Positions 13,460 through 27,371 of a stretch of 64,000 bases of DNA are shown piece after piece (within the stretch, counting starts at the first letter, position 1; every line of letters begins with the position of its first letter). Both the position numbers and the translations under genes were made by a program. The DNA is from Strigops habroptila (taxonomy: Eukaryota; Chordata; Aves; Psittaciformes; Psittacidae), in NCBI RefSeq assembly GCF_004027225.2, contig NC_044282.2:74782287-74846286 (forward strand), written 5' to 3'. The notes under the pieces were generated by a model that was not told where the DNA came from, did no database searches, and worked only from the letters and a program-made list of their open reading frames with translations.

Positions 13460-13926
13460 ACATTGAGGTGCTGGAGCGGGGCCAGAGAAGGGCACCGGAG
13501 CTGGTGCAGGGCCTGGAGCACAAGTGTGATGAGGAACGGCTGAGGGACCTGGGGGGTTTAGTCTGGAGAAGAGAAGGCTCAGAGGGGGACCTTCTCGCTC
13601 TCTGCAACTGCCTGACAGGAGGATGGAGCCAGGAGGGGGCTGGTCTCTGCTCCCAAGGAACAAGGGATGGGACAAGAGGAAACGGCCTCAAGCTGCCCCA
13701 GGGCAGGTTTAGATGGAGCTGAGGAACAATTCCTTCCCCAGAGGGTGCTCAGGCATTGGAACAGGCTGCCCAGGGCAGGGCTGGAGCCACCGTCCCTGCA
13801 AGTGTTCACACCCCGTGTAGCCGAGGCCTCAGTGCCATGGGTTAGTGGTGGCCTTGGCAGTGCTGGGGAGTGGTTGGACTTAATGATCTTAAAGGTCTTT
13901 TCCAACCTGGTTGATTCTGTGATTCT
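13460..13926 (+). mobile_element. CR1 LINE, 5'-truncated (group B, longest copy)
   Basis: Runs from GAGGTGCTGGAGCGGGGCCA through GGGCAGGGCTGGAGCCACCG to CCTGGTTGATTCTGTGATTC. Its distinctive internal and 3' sequence is shared with the copies at 40809-41130 and 47013-47333 and differs from group A. Confidence 0.95.
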
Positions 13927-14483
13927 GATGAGCTGCCCAGTTACTTGCCAGACAACTCACTGTCTGTTCATCAGCTTTTTATCCACTTTCCAACTTTTGA
14001 ACCAGGGCCCATCTTTTTCAGTTTTATTTGTACATTCTCATGTTACACAGAAATTACTGCGTCAGTTGCTTTTTTGATTTGAATCACTGTTTGATTTGCT
14101 CTGTCATGTCTTTCCTGTCTAGAAAATCAGATCTGTAACAAAACCATTAGAAAGCTCAGGTTAACTGTTAAATTCTTTTTTCCGTTTGCTCTAGAGCCTT
14201 AAATGAAGTAACAATGAAATCTTGTCACTGGGTGGAATTATCTCACTAAGCGAGAAGCCTGTTTTAGAGATGGACTCCAAGACAAGAGAGCTTTTTACGG
14301 GAACTCAGACAGTTTCATATCAGGAATTCTGCACTTCCATTAGAGGCATAAACCTTTTATGTTGTGCATGTTTTTGAGGGTTAGCCTTTGGATCCACAAT
14401 GCTCAGCATCCACCAACAATTTCTATATCATCCATACTTCTCAGGCTGCTAAACCTCACATATTCCAGCTTCTACACATCTTG

Positions 14484-14523
14484 CACATATCCATCTGACT
14501 GATATGGATCAGATGGATATGTG
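14484..14523. repeat. Perfect inverted repeat, 15-bp arms, 10-nt loop
   Basis: CACATATCCATCTGA at 14484-14498 is followed by a 10-nt loop and its exact reverse complement at 14509-14523. It would form a stable hairpin or cruciform. No target-site duplication or transposon end is evident. Confidence 0.85.
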
Positions 14524-15911
14524 ATATATATTCAAGGATGTCAATTCACATCCTTGTGATTTTACTCCTGGGAATATTTTTAGCTTTTCTTCCTTGTTTT
14601 GTTCATTTGCAGTTTAACTGGAGGCTGAATGAGGCAGAGCAGGAAGTTTGGAATGGAGTTATGTAAAAACCTGGAGGTAGTAGAGATGTTACCCATGTTA
14701 CCTTCACAGGGAAAGAAAAGGGCCTGGAAGAGTCTGACCTTCTTGTGGTTTGCAGTCAGTTGTTGTCCACTGTTCTGCCTTTCCCCTCATCAATTCTGGA
14801 CACACACTGAAGTCTCCACAGAGGTTTGTGGCAGGAGAAAATGTTGCCATAATGGTGGCCATGCACTTCCAGAGACCACTGAGTGGAAGCTTCTCCCTGG
14901 ATGCAGTTACTAGATGCACAATTGGGCCCTGAGGACCAGCTCACAGGCTGGAGAACTCAATCCTGCTTTGTTGACTCCCTTGTACTCCATAGCAAATCAC
15001 TGGGATTCAGCGATGACTTCTGTGGAGGGCAGGGATAATGAACTGGAAAAGCCTGGCCAACAATCTCTTCTCATTCATCTTCCAGCAGGTGTTTCTACTT
15101 TTCAACCTGATACTCATCTCCCTGCTGCTACAGAGTTTTATTATGAAGTGATCTCATTCTGCAGTCGTACATGAACCCAGAAGAAAACAAAAGAGACAAT
15201 TATGGCAACTCTGAGCCATTAGGGCTATCGGTTACATTCTCCCTCTACAGGATCCTTCACTGGGCCCATGTTGGGAAGTCCAGACACAAGAGCATCTCCA
15301 GAAGATCTGGGGTTCACCTGTGGATAGCACTTGCCAGATTCGGGGATTTAACAGGCTCAAGTTTCCATTACGACATTAAAATCCCTCCCAAAACACCACT
15401 ATTAGAAGTGGTACAGCCAAAACAGGGTTATTCTACAAGATGCAGAATGACTTGAACTCAATGAAATTCTTCTACTATATAGCCCTGAATATTTTCAACT
15501 ACTGTGAATATTTTGCAGTAAAACACTGAAAGAGAAGGAATTCCTGTACTTTGAGGCAAAGATTTTCCTAGCCAAAGTTCCCAAAAGTAGTTGATTGGTG
15601 TGAAGCAATTAGTGCTATTAACATTTATATTCCTGCCAGAAGAGGTGAGACCTGTGGTACTTAGAAAAACACTTAAAAGGTCTTATGGAAACCTCATTTG
15701 TGGAAGAAAGGAGGGAAGAAGGAGTTTAGCCTTTAATCCTGTAATGAGGGACTCACTAATGAAACAGAAATGCCTTTAGAAGGCTTTCCCAGGAATACCT
15801 TGCTTCATAAGATTCATTTGTATGATGTCCCCATCTTTTGGACTTTGAAACTCTGTTTATCCAGCGTGTGAGTGACCAAATAACGAAACAAACAACAAAG
15901 AGAGGAAAAAG

Positions 15912-16060
15912 GTGCCCCATCCCTGGCAGTGTTCAAGGCCAGGTTGGACACAGGGGCTTGGAGCAACCTGCTCTAGTGGAAGGTGTCCCTGCCTGTGGCA
16001 GGGGGTTGGAGCTGGAGGAGCTTTAAGGTCCTTTCCAACCCAAACCAGTCCGGGATTCTA
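15912..16060 (+). mobile_element. CR1 3' fragment (group A)
   Basis: Starts abruptly at GTGCCCCATCCCTGGCAGTG and ends CCAGTCCGGGATTCTATT. About 150 bp, strongly 5'-truncated but little diverged. Confidence 0.92.
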
Positions 16061-19000
16061 TTAAATAGAATCTTCCTTGATAGAGGAAGTCCCTTTGATA
16101 AAGTGATCTCTCTGCACTGCAACTCACCCCTCTCAGAACTAAGGGCCTCTCCAGGAAGGATGGGCAGCCCTGAGCTGGGAAACACTCAAGCTCTGGCAGA
16201 ACTCCTCCCCACACTGGGATTACACTGCTCCATGTCAGACCCAGGCCTCGGGGGTAGGAAACCGCAGCAGCCTGCTTTGCTCTCGTGGGCTTAAAGCTGG
16301 GACCCTGCACTGGGAAGAGCATTTAAAGCAGTGGAGCACTCAGCAAAGGCTTCCTGCTTGGCTGTGAGGAAGCATTAGCTGAACAGGAAGGCTGCTGCAA
16401 CTGCAGAGAGTGAAGGAACATATATTGGGATAAATGGCCTTGATGGATTATGTTTCTCCCCTTTCAGCAGCTAGGGATGGAATCTAGGATAATGTTTCTT
16501 GATGTTACGTATGCCGAGCTGTTTGAACCCACCACTTTCAGTTTCTCATGTTGGTTACCTGCAATACTACTGTAAGGAAGTCAGTGAGGTTCCTTCCAGC
16601 ACCTCCGTCACCATCAGGTTGATTTAGCACTTCTCAAGTAGGATTTGGGTGCTCACAGCCTTGGAGAAGCAACCTATAAAGAGTATTTCTTCTGTAATTC
16701 CAGTTTACATCAAAAGACACCTTGCCACTGATCCAGCTCCAAGCAGAAATGAGTTTAAAAGGAGGAATACGACCTCCAGTGCAATGTTTCTACAGCCAGA
16801 CCATTTAACTGTGGCATGAACCATGACACACGCATCCCCAGTTTACATTACCCTTTTGGAGGCTATTCCTCTTGTGACTGGACAACTGAGGCTCATACAT
16901 CCTTCAGAATCCTCATTTAATCCTGAGAAATAACTTATCTGATAAAGAGAGGGCGATAAGATTAAGTTCAAGAGAAAAAGGGAATCTCAGTTTCATTAGC
17001 AGTTCACCTGCAGAACCCTGGTTCCCTCAGTATAGACAAGGCCACAAGTTCAGTTTTTCCTGTGCATTTCTTTCCACAACCACACTTTAAGAAAATATAA
17101 GCATATAGAAGGGGTATGTGAGGGTTTGGGTTTTAAACTTACAGCCAGAAAACGGCCCTTAACGTGTCACTGGAGTCACCTGATAATGGGTGGATGTAAG
17201 TTCTCTTGGTGACAGAACTGTTCCCTCATACAGAATCACAAGCGTAACATTTATGCCAACGTGAGTGGGAGCACTGCGGAAACCAGCACTGCAGGGAGAA
17301 AGCTGTGTACTCTATCTACACCAAGAGTTACAAATACAGCAACTTTCTAAGCGTGGTATCTAATGGAAGGCTTTAGTCACTCTGGTTTCCTGAAGAGAAG
17401 GCAGCACAGCACTGAGGTGGCACGCTGGGCTTCCACTTGTTTGCTGTAAGCCAATTGCCTCTGAAAGGATTGTAGGATGGTTTCAGAGGGGGATTTAATG
17501 GGGGCTTCAGAGGTGGTGAGGGAGGGATAACTAAGTTTAAGGATCCTAATAATACTGTTTACTGTAAAGTGGAGTACAAATAAGATTGGTTGATGTAATT
17601 TTGTTTTCTTGGATTAAATTTACTTAACTCTGACCTTAAGCTGACTGGTCAGCTCTGAGATTCAATGGCCCTAATCCTGTGCATTCATGACTTGACTTTT
17701 TGAATATGAAAATCATCTTCATAATGAAAGAGAAGAGAAATCTGAACAGACGAAAGCCCACTGGATGCCTACAGGGAAAAAGTCATAACCTCTACGGAAA
17801 AGCTTTCAGAGTGAAGGAAACTAGTTCTAACCAATGACTGACAGCTTCCCTACTTTTGACTGGCTGTAAAGCCTTCCTCCTTCGTTTGTAGCTTTGGTTA
17901 GTTAAGACTTCTGCAATTTGCCATTACAATTTGCCCCTATTTGGAGTGTATTCTCCAAAGCCTTCCCCTGCAAGAGCACTTGGGAGGGGGAATCAGATAC
18001 ACTGGCCCAGGCAAAGCTCCTTTGCTCTCATGTTTTCTGTAAGAATAATGCAGAGACAGAGACTGTATATAACACACCTGGGTGGGGAAGGGGTTTGGAA
18101 GCAGTAATGGGACTGGGATTGCTGAGTGCAGCCCCAGCTCTACCTCTGCCTTGTGTTTTTCTACTTGTGTGTTTGTTTTATTAGGCCAGACAGGCACTTT
18201 CTCTTTTCTGCATGCCTGGGTAATGCAATCCCCAGTGGTGTTACGCTGTCAGGAAGCATCACCCCCAGTACCCAATGGAGTGTGGCTGTTACTGCTGAGA
18301 GAGACTGTAACTACAGCTCCAACAGGAGCCTAAGCCATTAGTGATCACTATCAGCTAAACCAGAATAGCTGGAGGAGAGGAATGAGGAGGAGGAGGGGAA
18401 ATAGAAGGCTGCTCCTGGATTAGCATTACACAGGGAGCTGTATCAATGGTGAAAGCCTGAAATAAAGTGGAAAGGCAAATCTCAGAGGAGAGGTACAAAG
18501 GGTTCTGGGAGTTAGTAGGCTATAAAACTCCAGCTGACCTCAGGCTCCAGGGAACTAAGAAAGACTGTGGAGAAGGGATTGTCTTGGAATTAGCCATTAG
18601 GATATGATAGCTCAAATCTGAAGCAACAAAGGGCTGGAAAAAATGAAATGGAAGCAGCTCTGTGTGGAAAAGCCAGTGCACAATCCTTACACTGCAGCTG
18701 TTACGGAGGTGCAATTCAGCAACAGATTTCAAAGGGCATCTAGAACTGTTCAAGGTGCTTCCATTTTTAAAGCAGCTCCACGTGAAACATTAGGCTGTCA
18801 ATATCATACATCAAATATATAAATCCTGCGTGAAGGGAAACGGTAACTAAGAAACAGCAATCTGAAATCCCGTCTTGGAGTAAGAACAAACAGCTCAGTC
18901 ACAGACAGATGGATGGCAGCTCCATGTTCGAAACATGAAAGTGGTTGAGGAAAACTAAATGAGTGTGAAGTGTGGAGCAGTAAACTGGAAGGATTTCTCA

Positions 19001-20061
19001 TTGAGACAAGCATTATATATAACAAATGTGAATACAGAAGCATAACCAAACAGCCCAGGACTATTGAGCAGCAAGTACCACATGTACTAATGCAGACAAA
19101 ATACACTGCTACTCGGGGTAACAGTGCCAGGAAAGAGGTAAAGATCCCTTTAACTATTTTTCTAATAGCAGGGAGATTTCTTTCTCTTTCTGAATACTTG
19201 TTTCAATTGCCTTAGTTTAGTGGTTGCTTCAGGTTACTTCAGGTCCTTCTCTCAAGTGTTTTTCTCAGCTGCAGGTCTTTGATTTGTGGTTATTCTGTTT
19301 ACTCTCTGGATTAAAGCATCTTTTTAAAATTCAGAGGGCACTTCCCCTACTTCTCCTATTAGAAGCATCAGGGTTTTGATACTAAATAATATAAAGCTGA
19401 CATCTCATCTTTTTATTTCAGTGAATAAGAGCATCTAAGGCTAATTCTGCCTCCTGTACTTCAGTAGCCATAGAGAGAAAACTCCATTTCTTCTCTTGTG
19501 CTTTGCAGTGAAAGCAGCCAAGATAATACCTGATTGCCAAGGTTCTTCAGGACTGGGAATTCTGTAGCATGTTCAGCCAAATGGCCCTGGTTCTGCAAAC
19601 TGCTTCCTTTAGACCACTCCAAAGCCTTACCCTAGGGGCTAACTACAAAGCAGAATAACATACCCAGGACTTTCCCCTAGGACTGAACGCGAGGTGGATT
19701 TCTATGGTGATTTGCTTCAAGGCTGTTTGGAGCATATGAAATGATGTTAATTATCACAGCCATGTCATACCCACCACAGCTTTTAGTGTCTCCATCCCCC
19801 CAGACAGCTTTTAGAAAAAAGTCCCAGCCATGGCTTTCAGAGAAAAGGGAAGAGGTCATTAAAAAAATATCACATCTTTCCCCTGTGGTTTCATTCCCTG
19901 TGTTTCAGGAATGCTGTCTACAAAGTCTAAAGGCAAGCAGTGAGTGAGGAGTGCTACCCAGAGGTAACAGCTGCTGCTCAGAACTGCCCCATAGGAAGCC
20001 ACTTTGCTACTGGGCTTTATGCTTTCCTCTTCTCACTAATTCCTTGCTAACAGGGTAAAAG

Positions 20062-20113
20062 GATGGGATGATCTTAAGGTCCTTTCCAACTCTAACTATT
20101 CTATGATTCTATG
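20062..20113 (+). mobile_element. CR1 3'-tail fragment
   Basis: Reads GATGATCTTAAGGTCCTTTC and ends ATTCTATGATTCTATG. Only the last 50 bp of a CR1 insertion remain. Confidence 0.85.
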
Positions 20114-20540
20114 TACATTACAGAGGGACTGGTTGGGGCTGGGAGGAGGAAAAGTGCATCATCTAGAAACAGAAGGTGATTGAGTTTGCTGTCTACAGCA
20201 GAATTCTTCCCATTCTCTTTAACCCAACGCTGTATTTGAGCTGCAGCACTAAAGTGATGAACCAGGTTTGCATCAGACACTGAAATACCTCTTGGTGTTC
20301 AGTTGTATCACAAAGCAGTCACTGCAACCCAGCCTGCATGCATATATAAACCCCTCTGCTCACTTGCTTCAGTATGAGACAGTGTAAGAAGCAAAACAAA
20401 CACTACAGGCTTTTTCATTAGGATCTGCCCCTATTGCCTGCCTGACAACCTGTGAGCATTTCTCATAAGCACAACTGTCACCTCAGCATCTTCAGAGCAA
20501 TTCAGTTAGTTCATTCAGAACACGTGCTTTTTAAACATAC

Positions 20541-20683
20541 CTTGACTAAGCCATAAATGTCAGAAGTTGTGGCTGACCATTTCTGCCTCTTCTTGCTCTT
20601 TTCTTCCCCAAATATGTCAGGATTTCCACTGCAGGGCAGCTCAGGAGTGCAGCATTTCCTGCCACCCAGAGTAAATTTTATGG
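20541..20683 (-). CDS. Candidate exon of a possible second gene (143 nt, phase 1 to 0)
   Basis: The donor GTCAAG|GTATGT is near consensus. Two acceptors are possible: GTTCTGACCTAG (exon end 20683, phase 1, chosen) or CTGGGTGGCAG (exon end 20658, phase 2). It reads CCTPELPCSGNPDIFGEEK then KRQKWSATTSDIYGLVK. Three cysteines and a basic stretch stand out. The family is unknown. Confidence 0.4.
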
Positions 20684-23600
20684 CTAGGTCAGAACACAAC
20701 TGTTGTTTCAGACATGGTAATTTCTACAAGCAGTTGTGTGCAGAGCTGTAACGCTCTGCTCACCAGCATTAGCACCATAAAAATCAACTATTATTTACTG
20801 CACAGAACACAGACTGGTCACATTAATAGAAGCTGGAAGTGTACCTGTGTACTGATGGCTATTTAAATGGAGAAGATGCATCACCAACACATCTTGCACG
20901 TACAGTGACACCTCTCTACATCCATTAAATACAAATATACAATGGTTTGCTCAAGCTCCTGCGTATGCTCCATTCCTAACCTGCACCTTGGTGCCAAGCA
21001 AGCTTCACAACCCCAACTTTAAGTGTTGCAGAGACATAAAGATCCATTTTTACAGCTGAAATGACATCTAAATCAAAACTGTCAAACTCTCCGTGCCTTA
21101 GTTTCCATGCATCTGGCAAATCACACTTCCTACCTTTGATAAAGTGGTTCCGTGACTGGAAGTCGAAAGGCACTAAGTATTCTTATTCATCTGGGCAGGA
21201 AAGCTTTGGGAAGGCATTTATCACAACACACCGTGTGCTTATCTGGATCCAACAAACTTGGAGAGCTACGAGGCTAGAGGAATCAAGAAATGCGTGTCTC
21301 AGCTTGAAAGCTGTCAGCTTCAGACTTGGCTAAGTGTCATGATACCACTGCAAGACTAAAGGTAGAAAATGGGTCCTTCATCAGCAGTGGGGATTTTCAC
21401 AGTTCTGAATACATGAAACAGTAGAATATAAGAATTCAGTGGGTTTAATGAACTTTGCTTCAGACAAAAGGGTTAAAATGTTAGTATCGTATCTTAGAAC
21501 TCAGAGGAAGCACAATCTCTGTGCCTACAACTCGGTTTAAAACAATAGAAATAGTTTCTTCCTTCTCACAGGCACATTACTGACTGCTAGATTATACTGT
21601 CTGCATAATGAACTGAAGTAATCAGCATTATGGTATTCAGGCTATGGCTTAACTGTGATAAATAGTGCCTAAATCCTATTCATCTTGGTATATCACTCAT
21701 TCTCTGGAGTACACATTACTATTCAGTCATCAGTTTGTTTTAAAGGTGTCAGCAAACTTGGATAACTGAACAGTTTTTTCTCTCTGAGTTATAGAGAGGG
21801 TCATTTATTAGTTTTGACTTGGTCTGCACATTTTTTGTCTGCCTATTTCCTGACTGCAGACATGGTTAGTTCTGGCAAGGGATGTTACTGTTGCAGCCCC
21901 TCTGTTAGCTGGAGATACACATCACAATTCGTGTGTATTTTCCTACCTGGTGGTTTCTCCTCCCAGGTAGACTAAACTGCCCAGCAGTGCACTAGTTTTA
22001 CAGCTCAGTAGTACATGCCATAGAAATTTTATGAGGTTAGTTGCTTTTAAACAGGGGAAAAATACAAATTATCAGCAACAGTTACAAAAGACAGTCTCGA
22101 ATGTCCCCATCTGTGATCTGCCCAGAGCACCAAGATGCTGCCACCCAAAGAGATGATTCTCTTATCAGTTGATATATTATTTTGATCTCTTTTTATGTGT
22201 CAAACATACCTCCTGAGCTTTTCAATACAATCATAGAACCACAAATTGATTTGGGTGGGAAAAGAGCTTAAAGCTCATCCAGCTCCAACCCCCTGCCACG
22301 GGCAGGGACACCTTCCACTAGAGCAGGTTGCTCCAAGCCCCTGTGTCCAACCTGGCCTTGAACACTGCCAGGGATGGGGCAGCCACAGCTTCTCTGGGAA
22401 AAGTCTGTGCCAGCGCCTCAGCACCCTCACAGGGAAGAGCTTCTGCCTCAGAGCTCATCTCAATCTCCCCTCTGGCAGGTGAAAGCCATTCCCCTTGGCC
22501 TGTCCCTCCAGGCCCTTGTCCAAAGCCCCTCTCCAGGTTTCCTGGAGCCCCTTTAGGTGCTGGAAGAAATTTTGCTCCTGAATGCCTTCTCAAGCTCAAG
22601 AACTCCTTCAAGACAGGACCTCTTCTGCTGAGACCCTCTCCCTGGCAGCCCTTTTCTGTTCATGCTGCTCACAACAACTGGTTTCCACTGATGCCATTGA
22701 CTGCAGCTCAAAACAAACAACTCCAGGTAAATTTCTCCATGGTAAGCTTTTTAAAGGCCAATTCCTGCGGCCTTCCTGCTCTATTTACCACCCCTATGCC
22801 TCAGCTGGAGTTCTGTTGTTATTACTATTAATGCTTCACAGGGTTGTATGTATCCGCTTATCTCCACTCCCACTCTTTGCAGAACAGCTTTGTAACTACA
22901 AATGAGTAATTACTCATTCCTGGGGATAGTGCAGGATCTGGCATGTTTTCAAGTGGTGAGCTTCAAGCAAGAAACTTCAGGCTTTTATAGTGTTTCTGAA
23001 GCCACAGTGATTCTTCTTTAAGTAGGAAAAAAACAGAGCCAGCACCAAGTAAGTGACTTAGTGTCTTTATCTTATCTGCCACTTCTCAAGCACTGTCCCA
23101 TTCATAATGCATTTCCTTGCTTGGTTGTGTTCCCCCAGTTGCATGACCAATTACTGTTCTCACTTGAGTCCATGGCAGCATTCCAATGGAAGAGAAGTTA
23201 CTGCTTCCGAGCACAGAACTTGTGTCTCTCTCTTGTTTATTTTGTTATCTCCATGCCAAATACAAGTGAATGCCAAGTTACCTTCCAGCTAATGGAGAAA
23301 CACAGGGACTCGGGTGTACCTCTGGTTCAGCCTGGTTTCTGTCTGCTCTGCATGTCAGATCTGGAAAAGATCTGGTCTCAAAAAGCCTCAGAAAAGTTCT
23401 TTTTTTCTGGGATAGACACCAGTGTACAGTTCTGATGGACAATATTCACTTCTTGACTCTGATAAGATGTCTGTGAATCAAAAACATGGCTCAAAGCCTA
23501 CTGTTCACGTGCAGGAACAGCTCCAGTGCAGGAGGAAATGTTACAAGACTTAGCTGTTTCTAAAAGAGAGGAATCACAATGTTAGTTAACACCAAGAAGC

Positions 23601-24710
23601 TACTTGCACAGCTACAAAAGAGCCCACAGGGTCTTTTCAAACAAGGTCTCTTCTCTGGTGATATTGGGCTAAACTCCTCATCCTCCTCCATTAACGCTCT
23701 TTAGAGTGCAAGTCTTCACGCTGCTTCACCTTCTGATATAGAAACAGTGACGTTTCACAACTGATTTATCAAGTGATTCATCAGAAAAGATGTTTATATA
23801 ATTATAGTTGTACTTATGTATATTAACTACCGCAGTAAGCTCACCCAATTGTAGCAGACAAGTAGTAGCCTCACAATTGCTTAAACCATTCTTGAACTTG
23901 ACCAGTAAACCCTTGCAATCCATTTTTGCAGCCCTTTTAACAAAAAGTGAGGCTGTTCCTGCTCTCATCTTCCATTTCAGTATTTCTTATTCAGTTATGG
24001 CAGTATTACTATCAAATGAATCGAGGCAAGCAGAGTTATTTTATATCTGTGCAATGTGTTTTTGATGCAAAAATAGCTTCCAACTTTTTAATACTAGTAC
24101 TGATACCCACCACACACTGTGAAGAGCCTCAAAGCAAGAATGACACTACAGAAATCCCAATTTACAGTATTGCCCTTGTATTTAAAGGAAATTCAGCACA
24201 CACCAATGTGTGCCCTCAGCATCTTCAGTTACAGTGTTCCTTTCAGCAGGCAGTAGTATGGAGCTATGCATTAATCAGTAAGCTCTCATGCCTAATCCAG
24301 TTCATTCTGTCTAGTAAGAGGATTCCAGCAGCAAACATGCACACAGTTTTCTAAGAAGAAAGCAAGCCAGGAAAGGCAGCTCCAGAGGATGTCAACAAAA
24401 CAAAAACTGACAGATTGGTGTCACAGAAGAGAAAGTATGGCAGGAGCAACCACCCTGCTTTTCTCCGTGTGAAGGCTCAAGAACGAGTAGGTATAGCAGA
24501 ACATTCCTATCCTGCACTACAACATTCTAAGTGTTGAAAGTAAATAGCATTAATGCAAGATTACATCCTTCCTGATGAGGCAGGATACTCTCATTCTGTT
24601 CACTGCTTAAGAGAGCTTTACTTCTTCAATTCTTTAACCAAATAGAAACCAAGCCACACACTTTTGAAGTTGCCTGGCCATTTAGGAGTTAAGCTCCAAC
24701 TGTAATTAAC
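20684..24710. other. Intergenic or intronic sequence between second-gene candidates
   Basis: Apart from the CR1 copy at 22231-22570, I see one minus-strand segment near 23840-23945 with a plausible acceptor and a GTGAGC donor. Its phase (2 to 1) fits none of the other candidates. Confidence 0.45.
22231..22570 (-). mobile_element. CR1 3' fragment (group A, variant with CCAGGTTTCCTGGAGCCC)
   Basis: A minus-oriented copy of about 340 bp. It shares the inner segment CCAAAGCCCCTCTCCAGGTT with the copies at 32993-33479 and 49510-49950, which marks a sub-branch of group A. Confidence 0.94.
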
Positions 24711-25030
24711 ATAGAATCATAGAATGGTTCGGGTTGGAAAGGACCTTAAGATCATCCAGCTCCAACCCCTGCCATGGGCAGGGACACCTTCCACCAGAGC
24801 AGGTTGCTCCAAGCCCCTGTGTCCAACCTGGCCTTGAACACTGCCAGGGATGGGGCAGCCACAGCTTCTCTGGGAAAAGTCTGTGCCAGCGCCTCAGCAC
24901 CCTCACAGGGAAGAGCTTCTGCTTTAGATCTAACCTGAACTTCCCCTGTTTCAGTTTGAACCCATCACCTTTTGTCCTATCACTACAGTCCCCGATGAAG
25001 AGTCCCTCTCCAGCATCCTTGTAGGCCCCT
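24711..25030 (-). mobile_element. CR1 3' fragment (group A)
   Basis: Begins with the reversed octamer tail ATAGAATCATAGAATGG and ends near CCAGCATCCTTGTAGGCCCC. The inner part (CAGTTTGAACCCATCACCTT) matches the arrangement of the copy at 59620-60211. Confidence 0.94.
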
Positions 25031-25384
25031 GGTTTAATGACGTGAACTTCTTTAAAGGATGGCAGAATACAAGTCAGGCATGACATTTTCCTTCAGGAAG
25101 GTCAGCATTGTCCAGAATTCACAAATGACTTGGAAATAGTGGGAACAGACTTTCAGAAGTCTCAACCCTCTTTAGATGTGTAGAAACAATTTCCACTTAC
25201 AGCAAGAACAGAACTGGCCTGGATTGGTTGTTCTTGCTGCATTGCATTTAGGTCAAAATGAAGTTAAAGGATATCTACAGTTACAACTGAGTGATATTAG
25301 TATGTAGCAGGAAAGGAAGAAGGTGTCAGCTTAGTTTTGATGCCTAATTAGCCAACAGTTCTTGTCTCTTTTATCCTATCTTAC

Positions 25385-25495
25385 CATTGGAATTCTTTGG
25401 CTCCTCAAAATCAATGATGTTTTCATTAAATCTAGAGACACTGCTCTGATGTTCTGCACACTCTGTATCTCCACAAATTGGATGATTTCGGACTC
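25385..25495 (-). CDS. Candidate exon of a possible second gene (111 nt, phase 1 to 1)
   Basis: The acceptor is TTTAATCCTCAGATTCTGTT then AATGTCAG, and the donor CCAATG|GTAAGA is strong. It reads VRNHPICGDTECAEHQ and ends in NIIDFEEPKNSN. The composition is polar with two cysteines, which could suit a secreted or extracellular protein. The leftover G would join CC of the 20.6 kb candidate to form Ala. Confidence 0.4.
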
Positions 25496-27371
25496 CTGAC
25501 ATTAACAGAATCTGAGGATTAAATAAAATGAGAAGATTAATGCATGGAGCACAAGACAACACTTCATTAGTTGCAATAACACAGCAACATGTGACTTGCA
25601 GCATGGAATAATACTTTCAAGCAACCAAATTCTACAGAGGGCTGAAATCTCCCCCTAAATGTGAAGGTGTCTTGCCCAGACCCATCCCATCCCTCTGCCA
25701 GGCCTTCATCCAGCTTCAGAACCCCTGAAGTCACTGGCACACGGGCCAGCCTCACCAGGAAGCTGGCAGATGGAAGTTACCACTAGCTCCTGCCATGCCA
25801 CAGGCTCCCCATTAAGCTTGACCTGCCTGGGCCACAGGACTGCATCCTGCCTCCATCTGAAGCACCTTTCAGACACAGAACAGAAGTCACTTTCAACAGT
25901 CTTCAAATATCTCTCTTGGAAAAAGTCATCCAAGTTATATAAAGCAAAAGTGGGATCCGTTCACTCCGAATGGCCTTTTCAGGAGAGCAACAATGACACT
26001 CTGTCTTCTAGACTAGTTCTTTTCAACGTGCTTTTGACAACACCATCTTATGGAAGCTACTTACAAACCTCATTCTCTTTCAGCACAAGCCTCCATTTTG
26101 TGTGCAGCACATCCCTGAGGAGATATAGGATTATTTGCTTATTGCTGACGTTCACCTGACAAAGGTCCTCCAAATCTCTATCTACCCACAAGCCAGGCAG
26201 GTGCCAATTTGCCCAGATCAAACCTTTCCCTGTGCATAAACAATACAGGATCCTAACAATACTGCAGGCATTTGCATGAATAAAACATGCCCTGCAGCAA
26301 GAGTTAAGAACAGATACGATGCATTAAAGTTTGATTTCAATGCAACGTGAAAAAGAACCTAAACCATCTGTAAAGGCATTTCCCCATGGCCACGCAGCAC
26401 AAAGCCAGCAGCACTCAGGAAGTCAAGTAGTAATTCCTCAACTTGATAACAGATGGGCTTTGACCTCAGTAACCCCTAAATTCACAGGGACATAGATTAT
26501 TTTTATATGTTGTATATTACTATTACCCTTGTGGCCACCTTGGGCCTCCAGCTAGAATGAGGAAGTACAATGGAAGAGATCTTTGTCCCTTGGAACCCCA
26601 TCCACTGCAGAAAGCTCTACCTGGGCATACTCCAGGAGTACAACTGGCTATAAGACTTCCCAGAACTTTGAAAGTATGGAATATGATGTTTATTTGCTTT
26701 TCTTCTTCCTCTGAAAACCCTGCCCAGGGTTTCTGGGGACATTGACACACTTGTAATGCTTATTTGCTCAGCAAAATCTTAACTTCCCTAAGCATGAAAA
26801 GCATAGTATGTGCAATTTATCCAGCACTGTTAGATAACCCTTAAATACATTATGGCACAACACAAAATACATGTATTATAGTTCTGAATGTCAAAACCAC
26901 TCAGAGCTGAACTCACTGCAGAAAGCATATGCAATTTTGCCTCTTGTCATATCACTGATGTGAGCGAAGTGGATGTTGAGAAAGGAAAACATCAGTATTG
27001 CTGACTAACAAAGAGGAAGGCTATAGATGTATTCCAGAACCAACCATTCCATCAGATGGGCTCAAAACAGGCACAAAAGTAGAGGCTGAGTGTTATGGCA
27101 CAGGTACAGGAAAAATAAAACCTCTTGTGACACAGACTCAGCAAGAGATTTCTTCATCTTTCAACTCTCTCAAAGTTCTCTACCTGCACATTTTCTCCCC
27201 CCAAAAGTGAGCACTTGAAATAGCAGCTTCCCCCTCCTCAGGCCTTGCATTTCTAGTGGAGTCCTTGTGAGCACCCGGCTCGGCCCATGCCAACCATCAA
27301 AGCAACAACTTCATCTTTGTTCTCCTCTTCCTGTGTCTCAAGTGTTCCATTTGTTTTCCTCCTTCCTCTAC

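Larger units (their letters stand above)
13927..20061. other. Non-coding stretch
   Basis: Besides the hairpin and the CR1 fragment listed separately, I see a purine-rich patch at 18370-18405. At 19700-19840 a minus-strand open region follows a good pyrimidine tract but fits no neighbour in phase. No gene is supported. Confidence 0.5.

Noticed and set aside
22328-22831. 167-codon plus-strand open frame
   Set aside because: It begins inside a CR1 copy and runs out into unique sequence; equivalent frames appear in the other CR1 copies.
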